A stretch of 64,000 nt of DNA from Paraconexibacter algicola (GCF_003044185.1 NZ_PYYB01000001.1:1818978-1882977); one strand, 5' to 3'. Positions 42,640 to 52,061 are shown, counted from the stretch's first letter. Program-made: numbers and translations. Notes: generated from the sequence alone by a model not told the origin.

Positions 42640-42933
42640 ATGAGCGCCGAGCCCGACACCACCCCCGTCTGCGCGCACCCCGGGTGCCGTCGCGACGCGG
42701 AGTACCGCGTCGCGACCCCGGACCGGCCGGTGACGCTGCGCTGCCGCTGGCACGTCGACGAGGCCTGGCGTCCGCACGGCGCGGCGGCGTCGGTGACCGC
42801 TCTCTACGGCGACGCGCCCCCGATCGACACCACCCGCACCACGCGTCGCCCGCCCGTCGGCGCGCTGGTGCTCGGCGCGCTCTTCGTGCTCGTGGTCCTC
42901 GGCTTCGCCGCGCTCGCGCCCGTGCTGCTGTAG
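42640..42933 (+). CDS. small membrane protein with N-terminal Cys/His cluster
   Basis: A 97-residue protein. The N-terminus holds CAHPGCRRDA and LRCRWHVDEAW, a possible zinc-binding cluster (Cys12, His14, Cys17, Cys35, His38). The C-terminus is one membrane helix (about 74-96). No named family. Divergent from DUF488 with about 110 bases between. Confidence 0.55.
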   Translation: MSAEPDTTPVCAHPGCRRDAEYRVATPDRPVTLRCRWHVDEAWRPHGAAASVTALYGDAPPIDTTRTTRRPPVGALVLGALFVLVVLGFAALAPVLL

Positions 42934-42964
42934 GGGCCCGCAGATGGGGCGCCCAGGCTCTCCA

Positions 42965-44239
42965 TCAGTCGGAGGCTGTGAGCAGCTCGCGGAGACCCTG
43001 CGGCGACAGCAGCCCGGGAAGCAGCAGCGCGCGGAACTCCTCGACCGCACCGTCGGCACCGCGCGCCGGGCGCGTCAGGACCGCCCCGACCAGCGCCCCG
43101 CCGAGCACGAGCGTCGCCCGGGCGACCTCGACGTCCGCGCGGACCACCCCCTGCTCCTGTGCGGTGAACACGGCGTCGGTGAGGACCGAGACGATCGCGT
43201 CGTCCTTGGCGACGCGGCCCACGAGGAGGCGCTGGCCGTAGGGGGCGAGGAACCCCACCCGTGGAGTGAAGAACGCGGCGACGCGCCGGACCACGTGCAG
43301 GAGTGCGGCGAGCGGGTCGGACGGTGCCACCCCGCTCGGGCCCAGGTGGTCCGCGGCCTGGTGCTGGAGCAGCGCGACCGCGACGTCCTCGACGCTGGAG
43401 AAGAGGGCGTAGGCCGTCGACGTGCTCACCCGGGCCTGTTTGGCGATCTTGGGGACCGTCGTCTCCTCGTGGCCGTCGCGGGCGAAGAGCATCGCGGCAG
43501 CCTCGAGCAGCCGGGTGCGGCTGGCCTGCTGCCGGGGGGTGCCCGAGCGTGCCCGGGCGGCGTGCAGCGGGTAGTAGTTGATCTCTGCGAGGCGGTCGTC
43601 GAGCGTGCGCGGGTCCCCGGACGTGCGCGTCAGCGCCGTGGTCAGCGCCGCGCCCGCGCGCGCGAAGCGGTCGGCGTCCATCCTCTCCGGGTCGACGATG
43701 TGGCGGACGCTGGCCCCGACGGTGAGCGCCACCTGCGCGGCGACGTAGGACGCGAGGTCGAACGGTGGCTGGGGCTCGCGCTCCCAGGCCGCGAACATCG
43801 CTGCGCACTGCGCCTGGAGCGGCTCCTCGGTGGCGCGCAGGAACGATCGGTACGCCTCTTGGACGCCTGGGCCGCCGAACGCCCACAGCCCCAGCCGCAG
43901 GCGCAGCTCCGGGTCGTGCGAGAGTCGCTCGAGATCCGAGCCGTGCAGGACCTTCGCCTCCTCGAAGGGGAAGCGACCGGCGGTGATCTCGCCGATGAGG
44001 TCCGCGATCCCCGCGCTCGGGAACGCGTCGGGGTCGAAGACCCGGGCGACGATCGCGTTCGCGAAGCCCTCGACGTTGCCGAAGTGGTGGTAGATCGTCG
44101 TCACGCCGACCCCGGCACGGCGCGCGACGTCCTTGAGTCCGACCGCGGAGACCAGCTGTGCGGGGGTGACCTCGAGGAGGGCCGCGAGGCCGTGCTCGAC
44201 GAGCGTCTCGCGGGTCGCGTTCGGGGCGGACGCGGGCAC
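42965..44239 (-). CDS. double TetR-domain transcriptional regulator
   Basis: A 424-residue protein made of two full TetR-like units in one chain. The first HTH is LKDVARRAGVGVTTIYHHFGNVEGF (about 36-60) with a ligand half to about 230. The second is TVPKIAKQARVSTSTAYALFSSVEDVAVALL (about 261-290) with its own ligand half. Normal TetR proteins are about 200 residues and dimerise, so this resembles a covalent dimer. The start GTG 44239 follows TATCGT by 8 bases. Two different inverted repeats lie in the gap to the giant exported protein. No frameshift is needed, so the fusion looks real. Confidence 0.8.
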   Translation of the reverse strand: MPASAPNATRETLVEHGLAALLEVTPAQLVSAVGLKDVARRAGVGVTTIYHHFGNVEGFANAIVARVFDPDAFPSAGIADLIGEITAGRFPFEEAKVLHGSDLERLSHDPELRLRLGLWAFGGPGVQEAYRSFLRATEEPLQAQCAAMFAAWEREPQPPFDLASYVAAQVALTVGASVRHIVDPERMDADRFARAGAALTTALTRTSGDPRTLDDRLAEINYYPLHAARARSGTPRQQASRTRLLEAAAMLFARDGHEETTVPKIAKQARVSTSTAYALFSSVEDVAVALLQHQAADHLGPSGVAPSDPLAALLHVVRRVAAFFTPRVGFLAPYGQRLLVGRVAKDDAIVSVLTDAVFTAQEQGVVRADVEVARATLVLGGALVGAVLTRPARGADGAVEEFRALLLPGLLSPQGLRELLTASD

Positions 44240-44312
44240 GGGGCACGACGATAGAGCAGCGCCGTGCACGGGGCGACCGGTCCGGTGCCGGCGACCGATG
44301 TCCGACCCCGAC

Positions 44313-44334
44313 CGACTGAGCAGCTGCTCAGTCG
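44313..44334. promoter_or_regulatory. perfect 22-bp palindrome, candidate TetR operator 1
   Basis: CGACTGAGCAG (44313-44323) followed immediately by its exact complement (44324-44334). It lies 74-95 bases before the double-TetR start. Confidence 0.6.
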
Positions 44335-44365
44335 CCCGCCCACAGAAGCGGGTTTCCGGCGTGAT

Positions 44366-44392
44366 CAGCGATCGGAACGTGTCCGATCGCTG
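44366..44392. promoter_or_regulatory. 11-bp-arm inverted repeat, candidate operator 2
   Basis: CAGCGATCGGA (44366-44376), 5 bases, and its exact complement (44382-44392). Its sequence is unrelated to the 22-bp palindrome 31 bases away. It sits just upstream of the probable promoter of the giant gene. Confidence 0.6.
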
Positions 44393-44424
44393 CATCTTCG
44401 GCGTCGCTGGCCGACCAACCCTCC

Positions 44425-44551
44425 TATGTTCCCACGCCTGCGCTGGGTGAAACCCTCCGCAACTTCACGATCTGACCGTCGCGGTTCGGACCCACTGATG
44501 CAGGCAGTGGGTCGCTTTGGGGGGGTCCCAACGGTGCAAGGAGCTTGCTGT
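44425..44551 (+). promoter_or_regulatory. -10 hexamer and structured leader of giant exported protein
   Basis: TATGTT (44425-44430) would give a leader of about 115 bases. It contains a hairpin with perfect arms GACCCACTG (44489-44497) and CAGTGGGTC (44505-44513), then AAGGAG (44538-44543) 8 bases before ATG 44552. It matches no riboswitch class I know. Confidence 0.45.
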
Positions 44552-47500
44552 ATGTCGATTCGCCGTGCTGTCACGGTCGCCCTGGCCTGGGCGACCGCCA
44601 TGACGCTTCTCCCTGGCGGTGTCGCGGGCGCGCAGGCCCCGCCGCCGACCGTCGAGCAGGTGGCGTCGATGGAGCACGGCCGCAAGCAGGGGGAGAACCA
44701 CCAGGTCGAGCTGCGGCTCGTCCCGCTCTCCGCGAACAGCACGCTCTCGCCGGGCGGCATGTTCGCCTTCGGCCACCGCGAGCCGCTGGTCTACCGGCTG
44801 CCGGCCGACGGCGAGCCCGACGCGTGGGAGCGACTCGGAGGCGTGCAGCTCGGCGTGTACAAGACCCTGTTCCCGCACCGGTACGGCTACGCGCTCGCCG
44901 AGCTTCCCGGGGGCAAGGCGCTGATCGTCGGCGGGCGCGCGGTTGCGCTCGCCGAGCAGCGGGAGTCGTTCACGACGGTCGAACGGTGTCCCGACGCCGA
45001 CCCCAATCCCTTCATCTCCGACTTCAAGTGCCCGCTCGTCGACGTCGCACTCCCGGGTGACTCGGCGGGGGTCGCCGAGCCCCTGGACGCAGGCGACCCC
45101 GACGGCGTCGCCCCGCGCTTCGCCGCCAACGCGCCGCTCTTCTTCGACGGCAACGACCTGCAGGCGATCGAGCCCTACGTCGACGGCAACGGCAAGACCG
45201 TCAACCGCTTCGAGGGCGCCACCGCCACCGCGCTGGCCGACGGTCGCGTCCTGGTCGTCGGCGGGAAGGTCGCCGACGTGACGCAGGGTGGGACGATGCC
45301 CACCACCGCGCAGACGACCGCGACCACGAAGGTCGAGATCTACGACCCCGCCAACGAGCAGTGGACTCCCGCCGCCCCGCTCAACACCGCCCGTGCGGGG
45401 CACTCGGCCACCCTGCTGGCCGACGGCCGCGTGCTCGTCGTCGGTGGTGCCGCCGACACCGACAAGACGACCGAGATCTACACCCCCGCGGATCAGCCGT
45501 CGGAGCCGGGGAGCTGGGCGGCAGGCACACCGTCGAACGTCGTCAACGGCACCCTGAGCAGGGCCGCGCGGCTCAGCGACGGCCGCGTGATGGTGGTCCG
45601 CAAGGGCGGCGCCGAGCACAGCGAGCTCTACACCCCGGAACCCGGCGCGGGCGGATCGTGGGTGAGGATCGCCCACTTCAAGCCGCCGTTCAACTCCGAC
45701 AACCCGGCCGCGAACACCTTTCCGCTCTTCGACGCCCCGCCGGAGTCGGTCGTCGCGCTGCCCGGCGGCAAGGCGTTCAGCTTCGGGAACATCTTCCCGA
45801 AGATCTACTCCGAGACGCAGGCCACCAAGGACGCGCAGCGCGAGGACGCAGCTCGACCGGACAAGACGACGTTCGGCGGTCGCATCTGGACGCCGACCGA
45901 TCTGAGTCCCGGGAAGGACTTCGACGCGCCGTACTACCAGCCCCCGGCGACCGAGAACAGCCCGAATCCCCAGCCCAGGGTGTACGGCCAGGGGGGGAAC
46001 GCCGGCATGGCGAAGCTCGCCGACGGGCGGATCATGGTCGCCGGTGGGAAGGAGTCCGACCGCCCCGGTCCGGGCAAGAGCCTGTTCCAGGTGTCGATCG
46101 CGATGCTGATCAAGAGCGCCGACGCGCCCGTGGCCACGCTCACCGCTCCGGCGAGCGGCACCACGGTCGGCAAGGACAGCACGGTCGCGTCGAGCTTCAC
46201 GTGCGAGGCCAAGGGCGCCGACCTGGCGAACCCCGGCGGTTGCACCATGAAGATCACGCCGCCCACGGGCGGCGGGCCGGCGGTCACGATCTCCACCTCC
46301 GGTGACGCGGTCCCGACGTCCTTCCCCGGCACCTACTCGATGGTCGTCACGGCGCTCGACGAGGCCGGGCTGGAGGGCACCGCGACCGGCACGTACACGG
46401 TGGCCGACAAGCCGACCGGGACGATCACCGCCCCGAGCGCCGGGCTCGTGGCCGCACGCAACGCCACGATCGCCGCGGACTTCAGCTGCAGCTACTTCGC
46501 CGCACCGGTCCCCGACAGCGGCACCGAGTCGTGCGTCGCGAAGGTCACCTCGCCGCTGAACGTCGTCACGGACATCGCCGACGGCGACAACGTGCCGACC
46601 GACGCCATCGGGACCTACACGGTGACGGTCACCGCGACCGACAAGATCGGTCAGACGGCGACGAAGACCAGCACCTACCTGATCTCCAGTGGCCCGGGAG
46701 TCGACATCACCTCCCCGGCCGTCGACGCGAAGCTCTCGGTCGGCGCGTCGCTGACGGCGGAGTTCGCGTGCACCGCGAGCGCCAAGCCGCTGACGAGCTG
46801 CGTCGCGTCGTTGACCGTGCCGGGCGGCCAGCCGGTGCCGATCACGAGCGGCAGTCCCCTGCCGACCGACAAGGTCGGGACCTACCAGCTCGTCCTCTCC
46901 GCGAGCGACGAGCTCGGTGACACCAACTCGGTCTCGCGCTCCTACGAGGTCCTGGCGCCGCCGACGGCGACGATCGACCACGCGCCGGACGGCACGAAGT
47001 TCGCCACCGGGACGAGGCTCGCCGCCGCGTTCACGTGCGCGTCGCCGGCGAGCACGATCACGTCCTGCGCGGCCACGATCACCACGCCGTCCGGGGAGTC
47101 CGGGCGCCTGATCGCCGGACGCAGCCTGCCGATGACCGTCGACGGCGTCTACACGGTGGACCTCAAGGCGACCGACGCGGTCGGGCAGACCAAGAGCGCC
47201 TCGGCGAAGTACCGCGTCGTCGCGCCGCCGACGGTGACGATCGACAGCCCGGTCAACCGGGAGTCCCAGCTGCGCGGGGAGAGCGCCCGACTGGACGGCA
47301 CGCCGTTCAAGAGCGGCTACTCGTGCACCTCGGACGGCAGCGAGATCACCGCGTGTGCGGGCACGATCACCGCACCTTCGGGAACCGAGGCGCCGATCGC
47401 CAGCGGCGATCAGCTCCCGTCGGACACGCTCGGCGACTACAAGGTCGTGGTCAGCGCGACCGACGCGCTCGGGCAGACCGACTCGCGCACGCGCACGTAC

Positions 47501-49975
47501 ACCGTCAGCAACTGTCGCAAGGGCTTCGAGTTCGCGCTCGTCCAGGTCCGGACCAAGGGCTGCTTCGAGACGGTCAGCGGGACCCCGACGCGGTACGAGA
47601 CGGCCGACGAGATCACGGTCAACGGCCTGACGATCCCGGCGCCGCCGAGCGGCTCCAAGACGGTGTTCACCGCGCCGTCCGACGATCACCCCGGCGGCCA
47701 GCTGGGCATCAGGACCGCGGAGCTGAAGGTCGGCACCTTCACGTACTTCAACGGCCCGATCCAGTGGGATCTGCCCGAGGGTGGAGTCGGCGACGAGGGG
47801 ACGGTCGCGACGCTGCAGGTGCCCTCGGGGGCCGCGTTCCAGGGCCTGCGGGTGCGTGGATCGATCGCCCTGACCTTCGGACGCAAGGACGACGGCAAGT
47901 ACTACACGTCGATCCCGATGCAGGTGGCGCTGCCCTCGCAGTTCAGCGCCAACCCCGGCAGCGGGGCGGAGGTGACCGCGGCGGCGTCGATCTACGTCGA
48001 CGCCAAGGGCCCGCGCTTCGACGGCACCGTCCTCAACGTCAAGAACGTGTGGGTCGGCAAGCTCAAGGTCGACGAGGTCTGCCTGTCCTACGTCCCCGCG
48101 GGGGCGAGCAAGGCGATCGCGCCCTGCCCGGCCCCGGACATCGGCGGCGAGCCGTACATCACCTGCAAGAGCGACCCGAACACCAACCGCTGGAACGGCA
48201 ACGCGACGATCACGCTGCCGACGGAGTCCGAGACGCAGCTGGCGATGTTCGGCGGTCTGGCCGATGGCCAGGTGTCGAGCCTCGGCGGCGTCGTCAGCAA
48301 GCTCGGCAAGTCGGTGCCGCTCGCGCCGAACGTGTACCTCGACCAGATCGGCGTCGGCCTGTGCCTGAGGCCGCCGCCGTTCAAGCTCAAGGGCTCGGTC
48401 GGCGTCTCGATCCTGCCGACGGGCTCCAAGAGCACGATCGGCGTGGACGGCTCGGTCACCTACACCGACGGCACGGCCAGTGAGCCGTGGTCGCTCGAGA
48501 TGCGCGGAAACATCTCCGTGCTCGACAACCGCCTCGGCGGCGGCGGGGTCACGATCCGCCCGACCGGCCTGTTCGACTTCGACGCGGGCCTGAAGCTGCG
48601 ATTCAGCATCCTCTCCGTCGAGGGTGGGGTCGTCGGCTGGGTCGACGTCCCGAGCCGCACGTTCAACATCGACGGCAAGGTCCGGGCCTGCGTCTCGTCG
48701 ATCTGCGCCCAGGCGCTCGCGACCCTGTCGAGCGTCGGCGCCGCCGCCTGCCTGGATCTCGGCGTCATCAAGGTCCCGTACCCCTACCCGGCCCCGGACT
48801 GGAAGTGGTACGCCCCGTGGCGGATCATCATCAGGTACGTGGAGACCCAGCTGAAGGGTGGCGGGGGCCTGAAGTGGAACGGGACGGTGAAGGCCTGGGT
48901 CGCCAGCTGCGACATGGGGGACTTCCAGGCGCGCAGGCCCGGAACGCGGTCGTTCCGCGCCGGCACGGCCAACACCCGGATGGAGGTCACGATCAAGCCC
49001 GAGGAGCCCACGAAGGTGATCCAGCTCTCCGGCGTCGACGGCCCGCCGTCGGTGAAGGTCGCCGGTCCGGACGGCACGACGATCACCAACCCCACCGACG
49101 GCAGCGGTGGCGCGCAGGACCCGGGCAAGTGGCTGATCACCGAGAACCCCGACGACAAGTCGACGACGATCGTGCTGATCAACCCGAAGGCCGGTCGCTG
49201 GACGATCACCAAGGGTGACGGCCCGATCGCGCCGCTGGACCTCAAGACGGCCGACTACAGCCCGCCGCCGACGTTCAAGGCCGCGGTCACCAGTCCGAAG
49301 AGCCTCGCGCGGAAGGGTCAGAAGCGCTTCAGCGTCGCCTACACGGTGGACGACGGTGAGAAGGTGCAGCTCGTCGACGAGAGCGTCGACGGCAAGCTCC
49401 AGGGCACGATCGTCAAGGAGCTGAAGGGCTCGTCCTGCGGGCACGGGGCGCCGAAGACGGTGCTCGGCTCGGTGCTGCGCTGCGCGACCGTGGCGTTCAC
49501 CCCGACCGAGGGCCCCGGCGGTCCGCGCCGCGTCTACGCGGTCGTCACCCGGGCCGACGGGATGCCGCGCAGTCGCGACCACGTGGCCAGCTACGTGGCG
49601 CCGCTCCAGCGGACGCCGGGGATGGCGCAGCGGTTGCGGATCCGCCGCACGCCGAAGGGGAAGGGCGTCGTCGTGACGTGGAGCGCGTCGCGGCCCGCCA
49701 AGTGGCAGACGCTGTCGATCTCGCTCACCTCCGGTGAGAAGTTCGGGGCCCGCGCCAGCAAGTGCACGTCGCTGCACATCCCGTGGGTGGCCAAGAGCGT
49801 CGGCGTCAACGTCCGGGTCGCCGGCGTGCGGTCGGACATGGTCACCGGCAAGTACTCCCTGGTGCAGCTCGCGCCGGACAAGAAGAGCGCCGGCCCGAGC
49901 CGCGGGCTGCGGGACCGGGCCTGCCGGATCCAGTACGTGCCCCGGCCGGTGGCCCCGCCGCTCCCGGGCGAGTAG
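44552..49975 (+). CDS. giant exported kelch / Ig-repeat protein with novel C-terminal module
   Basis: An 1807-residue exported protein. Signal peptide (1-30), then a kelch/galactose-oxidase-like propeller (about 35-520; GRVLVVGG repeats and TKVEIYDP). Five Ig-like repeats of 80-95 residues with a paired Cys follow (about 525-985, each ending GTYxVxVxATDxxG). From residue 987 to the end is a region of about 820 residues I do not recognise, starting NCRKGFEFALVQVRTKGCF. It shares ordered motifs with the protein at 58533 (GLCLRP, SSVGAAAC, WLITENP). AAGGAG supports ATG 44552. No anchor is seen. Control by the adjacent double TetR is inferred. Confidence 0.75.
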   Translation: MSIRRAVTVALAWATAMTLLPGGVAGAQAPPPTVEQVASMEHGRKQGENHQVELRLVPLSANSTLSPGGMFAFGHREPLVYRLPADGEPDAWERLGGVQLGVYKTLFPHRYGYALAELPGGKALIVGGRAVALAEQRESFTTVERCPDADPNPFISDFKCPLVDVALPGDSAGVAEPLDAGDPDGVAPRFAANAPLFFDGNDLQAIEPYVDGNGKTVNRFEGATATALADGRVLVVGGKVADVTQGGTMPTTAQTTATTKVEIYDPANEQWTPAAPLNTARAGHSATLLADGRVLVVGGAADTDKTTEIYTPADQPSEPGSWAAGTPSNVVNGTLSRAARLSDGRVMVVRKGGAEHSELYTPEPGAGGSWVRIAHFKPPFNSDNPAANTFPLFDAPPESVVALPGGKAFSFGNIFPKIYSETQATKDAQREDAARPDKTTFGGRIWTPTDLSPGKDFDAPYYQPPATENSPNPQPRVYGQGGNAGMAKLADGRIMVAGGKESDRPGPGKSLFQVSIAMLIKSADAPVATLTAPASGTTVGKDSTVASSFTCEAKGADLANPGGCTMKITPPTGGGPAVTISTSGDAVPTSFPGTYSMVVTALDEAGLEGTATGTYTVADKPTGTITAPSAGLVAARNATIAADFSCSYFAAPVPDSGTESCVAKVTSPLNVVTDIADGDNVPTDAIGTYTVTVTATDKIGQTATKTSTYLISSGPGVDITSPAVDAKLSVGASLTAEFACTASAKPLTSCVASLTVPGGQPVPITSGSPLPTDKVGTYQLVLSASDELGDTNSVSRSYEVLAPPTATIDHAPDGTKFATGTRLAAAFTCASPASTITSCAATITTPSGESGRLIAGRSLPMTVDGVYTVDLKATDAVGQTKSASAKYRVVAPPTVTIDSPVNRESQLRGESARLDGTPFKSGYSCTSDGSEITACAGTITAPSGTEAPIASGDQLPSDTLGDYKVVVSATDALGQTDSRTRTYTVSNCRKGFEFALVQVRTKGCFETVSGTPTRYETADEITVNGLTIPAPPSGSKTVFTAPSDDHPGGQLGIRTAELKVGTFTYFNGPIQWDLPEGGVGDEGTVATLQVPSGAAFQGLRVRGSIALTFGRKDDGKYYTSIPMQVALPSQFSANPGSGAEVTAAASIYVDAKGPRFDGTVLNVKNVWVGKLKVDEVCLSYVPAGASKAIAPCPAPDIGGEPYITCKSDPNTNRWNGNATITLPTESETQLAMFGGLADGQVSSLGGVVSKLGKSVPLAPNVYLDQIGVGLCLRPPPFKLKGSVGVSILPTGSKSTIGVDGSVTYTDGTASEPWSLEMRGNISVLDNRLGGGGVTIRPTGLFDFDAGLKLRFSILSVEGGVVGWVDVPSRTFNIDGKVRACVSSICAQALATLSSVGAAACLDLGVIKVPYPYPAPDWKWYAPWRIIIRYVETQLKGGGGLKWNGTVKAWVASCDMGDFQARRPGTRSFRAGTANTRMEVTIKPEEPTKVIQLSGVDGPPSVKVAGPDGTTITNPTDGSGGAQDPGKWLITENPDDKSTTIVLINPKAGRWTITKGDGPIAPLDLKTADYSPPPTFKAAVTSPKSLARKGQKRFSVAYTVDDGEKVQLVDESVDGKLQGTIVKELKGSSCGHGAPKTVLGSVLRCATVAFTPTEGPGGPRRVYAVVTRADGMPRSRDHVASYVAPLQRTPGMAQRLRIRRTPKGKGVVVTWSASRPAKWQTLSISLTSGEKFGARASKCTSLHIPWVAKSVGVNVRVAGVRSDMVTGKYSLVQLAPDKKSAGPSRGLRDRACRIQYVPRPVAPPLPGE

Positions 49976-50005
49976 CGCTGCGCGGCGTCACGGCGTCGAC
50001 ATCAG

Positions 50006-50047
50006 GCGTGGTGGGTGGGGATCGTGTGCGATGCCCACCCACCACGC
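50006..50047. terminator. long hairpin between giant gene and MFS gene
   Basis: Perfect 14-bp arms GCGTGGTGGGTGGG (50006-50019) and complement (50034-50047) with a loop that holds ATCG/CGAT. ATCAGGCGTG (50001-50010) can instead pair with 50057-50066. Convergent genes, so probably bidirectional. Confidence 0.7.
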
Positions 50048-50065
50048 GCCTGCCGTCACGCCTGA

Positions 50066-51745
50066 TCAGACCGGGGCGGGACCGGGAGAGGGCGCGGGGT
50101 GGAGCTTCGCGATCTCCTCGGCGACGCGGCGCTCGTGCGCGCGGGCGTCCTGCGCGGCACGTCCCGGATGCCAGCGTCCCGGCATGCGCAGCGACAGCGG
50201 CAGGACGAGGAGCTGGCCCACGAAGCAGATCCACCACCACTGCCGCCACTCCCGGGGGCCCTCGGTGACGGCCGCCTGGACGGCGGCGCCGTGCCGGGCG
50301 ACGTAGGCGAGATCGCCGTCGGGGATCGCACGGGCGGCGCGCAGCCCGGCGCGCGCGTCGTCGAGCGCGCCCAGCTGCGCGATCGCCCTCGACTTGACCT
50401 TCTTGTCCTCGGGGTCGGCCTTGTGCGCGGCGAACAGCTCGGGCTCCAGCAGGCCGATCGTCCGGAGGCCGAGGGCGTGCTGCTTGCTGATCGCGGCGAC
50501 CCGCTCGCCGTGGTTGACGAGGACGGCCGGCGCGCTCACCAGCGCCATGAACGCGAGCAGGACCGCGACGACGAACCCGCGCACGACCGCTCCGTACACC
50601 GCCATGCCCCGGGCGATCGCGGTGGGATCGATGCGCTCGACGGTCTCGGTGAAGAGCGCCAGCCACGTCGTCGCGACCGTCCCGCCCGCACCGGCCAGAA
50701 GGACGAGCAGGACGACGAACTCCTCGTAGGACGTGTCCGGCTTCGTGGCGCGGTCGGCGAACACCGCCAGGGCTGCGGCGGAGACGAGCGCGCCGCCGAG
50801 GAGGAGGGGCTTGCGGACGCGCAGGCGGTCGGAGACGACGCCCGCGGTGACCAGGGCGATCGCGCTCGCGACCCAGTACCACGAGGCCAGGCCGTTCGCG
50901 CGGGACGGGTCGTACCCGAAGTTCGCGACGAAGTAGAGGACGAAGAACCCGACGCGCGTGGCGTAGAACATCAGGAAGAGGCCGATGCCGACTGCCGGGA
51001 TGACGAGCGCGGGCACCCACATGGAGTTGACGCCCGTCGTCACCGTGCCCGAGGACGACCGGGCGCGGGCCTCCACGAGCGCGCGCTCGCGGGCGGTCAC
51101 CATCACCTGGTCGCGCAGCGCCGGGGAGAGCTCGCGCAGGCCGACGAAGGCGACGACGAACGCGACGGCACCGAACACGCCCGCGACACGGAAGTGGTAC
51201 TCCCACGCGGGGTGGTCGGGCACCATGTCGCTGGTGATCGCGCTGATGAGCAGGCTGCCGAGCGACGGTCCGAGCGCCCAGACGCCCATCGCGGTCGCGC
51301 GGCCCATCTGCGGGGAGAAGTCCCGGACCAGCGCGGACGTCGTGACGAGCACGACCCCGCCGACGAGGCTGAGTCCCGCGTACACGACGAGGTAGGACGC
51401 GATGTCCGACATCGCCGGGAGGACGACGCCCGCGAGGACCGCGGCGATCGCGAGGCCGCAGAGGACGAGGTTGCACCGCCCCCACCGGTCGGCGAGGCCC
51501 GCGGCCCACGCGGCGGCCGCGCCGATGGCGTTGCCCACGACCGAGACCAGGACGAACGTCCAGAGGGGGATATCGAAGTCCGCGATGAGCAGCGGAGAGA
51601 GCGCCCCCTGGAGGTAGATGAGGTAGAAGGTCACCGTCGTCGCGACGGTGACGACGAACAGGCAGGCGGCCCGCCGGGAGGGCGACGGGTACTCGGCGAG
51701 CTCGCGTCGCCGGCCGGCGACGCTGGACGGGGGGGTGTCGGACAT
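50066..51745 (-). CDS. MFS transporter with long extra loop
   Basis: A 559-residue transporter with about 12 helices. The loop after helix 2 is GLADRWGRCNLVLCG, the MFS D(R/K)xGRR-type motif, and a second copy is VSDRLRVRKPLLLGG. Between the penultimate and last helices is an unusual soluble insert of about 115 residues (HGERVAAISKQHALGL to EGPREWRQ) rich in charged helix. The start is ATG 51745 (MSDTPPSS). Substrate unknown. Confidence 0.75.
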   Translation of the reverse strand: MSDTPPSSVAGRRRELAEYPSPSRRAACLFVVTVATTVTFYLIYLQGALSPLLIADFDIPLWTFVLVSVVGNAIGAAAAWAAGLADRWGRCNLVLCGLAIAAVLAGVVLPAMSDIASYLVVYAGLSLVGGVVLVTTSALVRDFSPQMGRATAMGVWALGPSLGSLLISAITSDMVPDHPAWEYHFRVAGVFGAVAFVVAFVGLRELSPALRDQVMVTARERALVEARARSSSGTVTTGVNSMWVPALVIPAVGIGLFLMFYATRVGFFVLYFVANFGYDPSRANGLASWYWVASAIALVTAGVVSDRLRVRKPLLLGGALVSAAALAVFADRATKPDTSYEEFVVLLVLLAGAGGTVATTWLALFTETVERIDPTAIARGMAVYGAVVRGFVVAVLLAFMALVSAPAVLVNHGERVAAISKQHALGLRTIGLLEPELFAAHKADPEDKKVKSRAIAQLGALDDARAGLRAARAIPDGDLAYVARHGAAVQAAVTEGPREWRQWWWICFVGQLLVLPLSLRMPGRWHPGRAAQDARAHERRVAEEIAKLHPAPSPGPAPV

Positions 51746-51893
51746 CCTGCGTGCGCGTCCTGGGTGTGGAAGGTGGGGTGAGCGGGCGCGCGGTCGGGCG
51801 CGCGCGCCTGAGGCTAGCGCCCTCGTCGTCGGCGTCGCGGATGGCTCGCCGTGACCATCGCCCGACCGGTACACGTCCAGGTCGGGCGGGAGA

Positions 51894-51966
51894 TGGCACC
51901 TCCCGGACTTGAACCGGGGACACCACGATTTTCAGTCGTGTGCTCTACCAACTGAGCTAAGGCGCC
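51894..51966 (-). tRNA. tRNA-Phe (GAA)
   Basis: A 73-base cloverleaf on the minus strand beginning GGCGCCTTAGCTCAGTTGG. The anticodon stem-loop is CACGA-CTGAAAA-TCGTG, giving anticodon GAA. The T arm has GGTTCAAGTCC, and the acceptor ends AGGTGCC with discriminator A. CCA is not encoded in full. Confidence 0.93.
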
Positions 51967-51976
51967 AGGGCCGCAC

Positions 51977-51982
51977 AGGATA
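51977..51982 (-). promoter_or_regulatory. -10 hexamer of tRNA-Phe
   Basis: TATCCT on the minus strand, 10 bases before the tRNA 5' end. No clear -35 was found. Confidence 0.35.
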
Positions 51983-52046
51983 GCGGGACTCCCGCGAGCG
52001 TTGCGCTCCGACGGTCGGGCGTCCCATCCGTCGGGTCGGGAGCGGT

Positions 52047-52052
52047 TACGCT
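52047..52052 (+). promoter_or_regulatory. -10 hexamer TACGCT of the DUF3352-like gene
   Basis: TACGCT lies 9 bases before ATG 52062. Confidence 0.4.
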
Positions 52053-52061
52053 CGCAGCCCC

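Noticed and set aside
42965-44239. Double TetR gene as a sequencing or assembly fusion of two genes
   Set aside because: Both halves are in one frame with no stop, and the linker reads as sensible protein; no internal start has a ribosome site or -10.
44430-44551. Known riboswitch in the giant gene's leader
   Set aside because: I looked for c-di-GMP, c-di-AMP, SAM, TPP, cobalamin and glycine signatures and saw none; only a simple hairpin is present.
44465-49777. 1770-residue open frame antisense to the giant exported protein
   Set aside because: It has the Arg/Gly/Asp/His-rich composition of a frame opposite a GC-rich gene, no domain, and no start signals; the plus-strand protein has clear signal peptide, repeats and homologous module.
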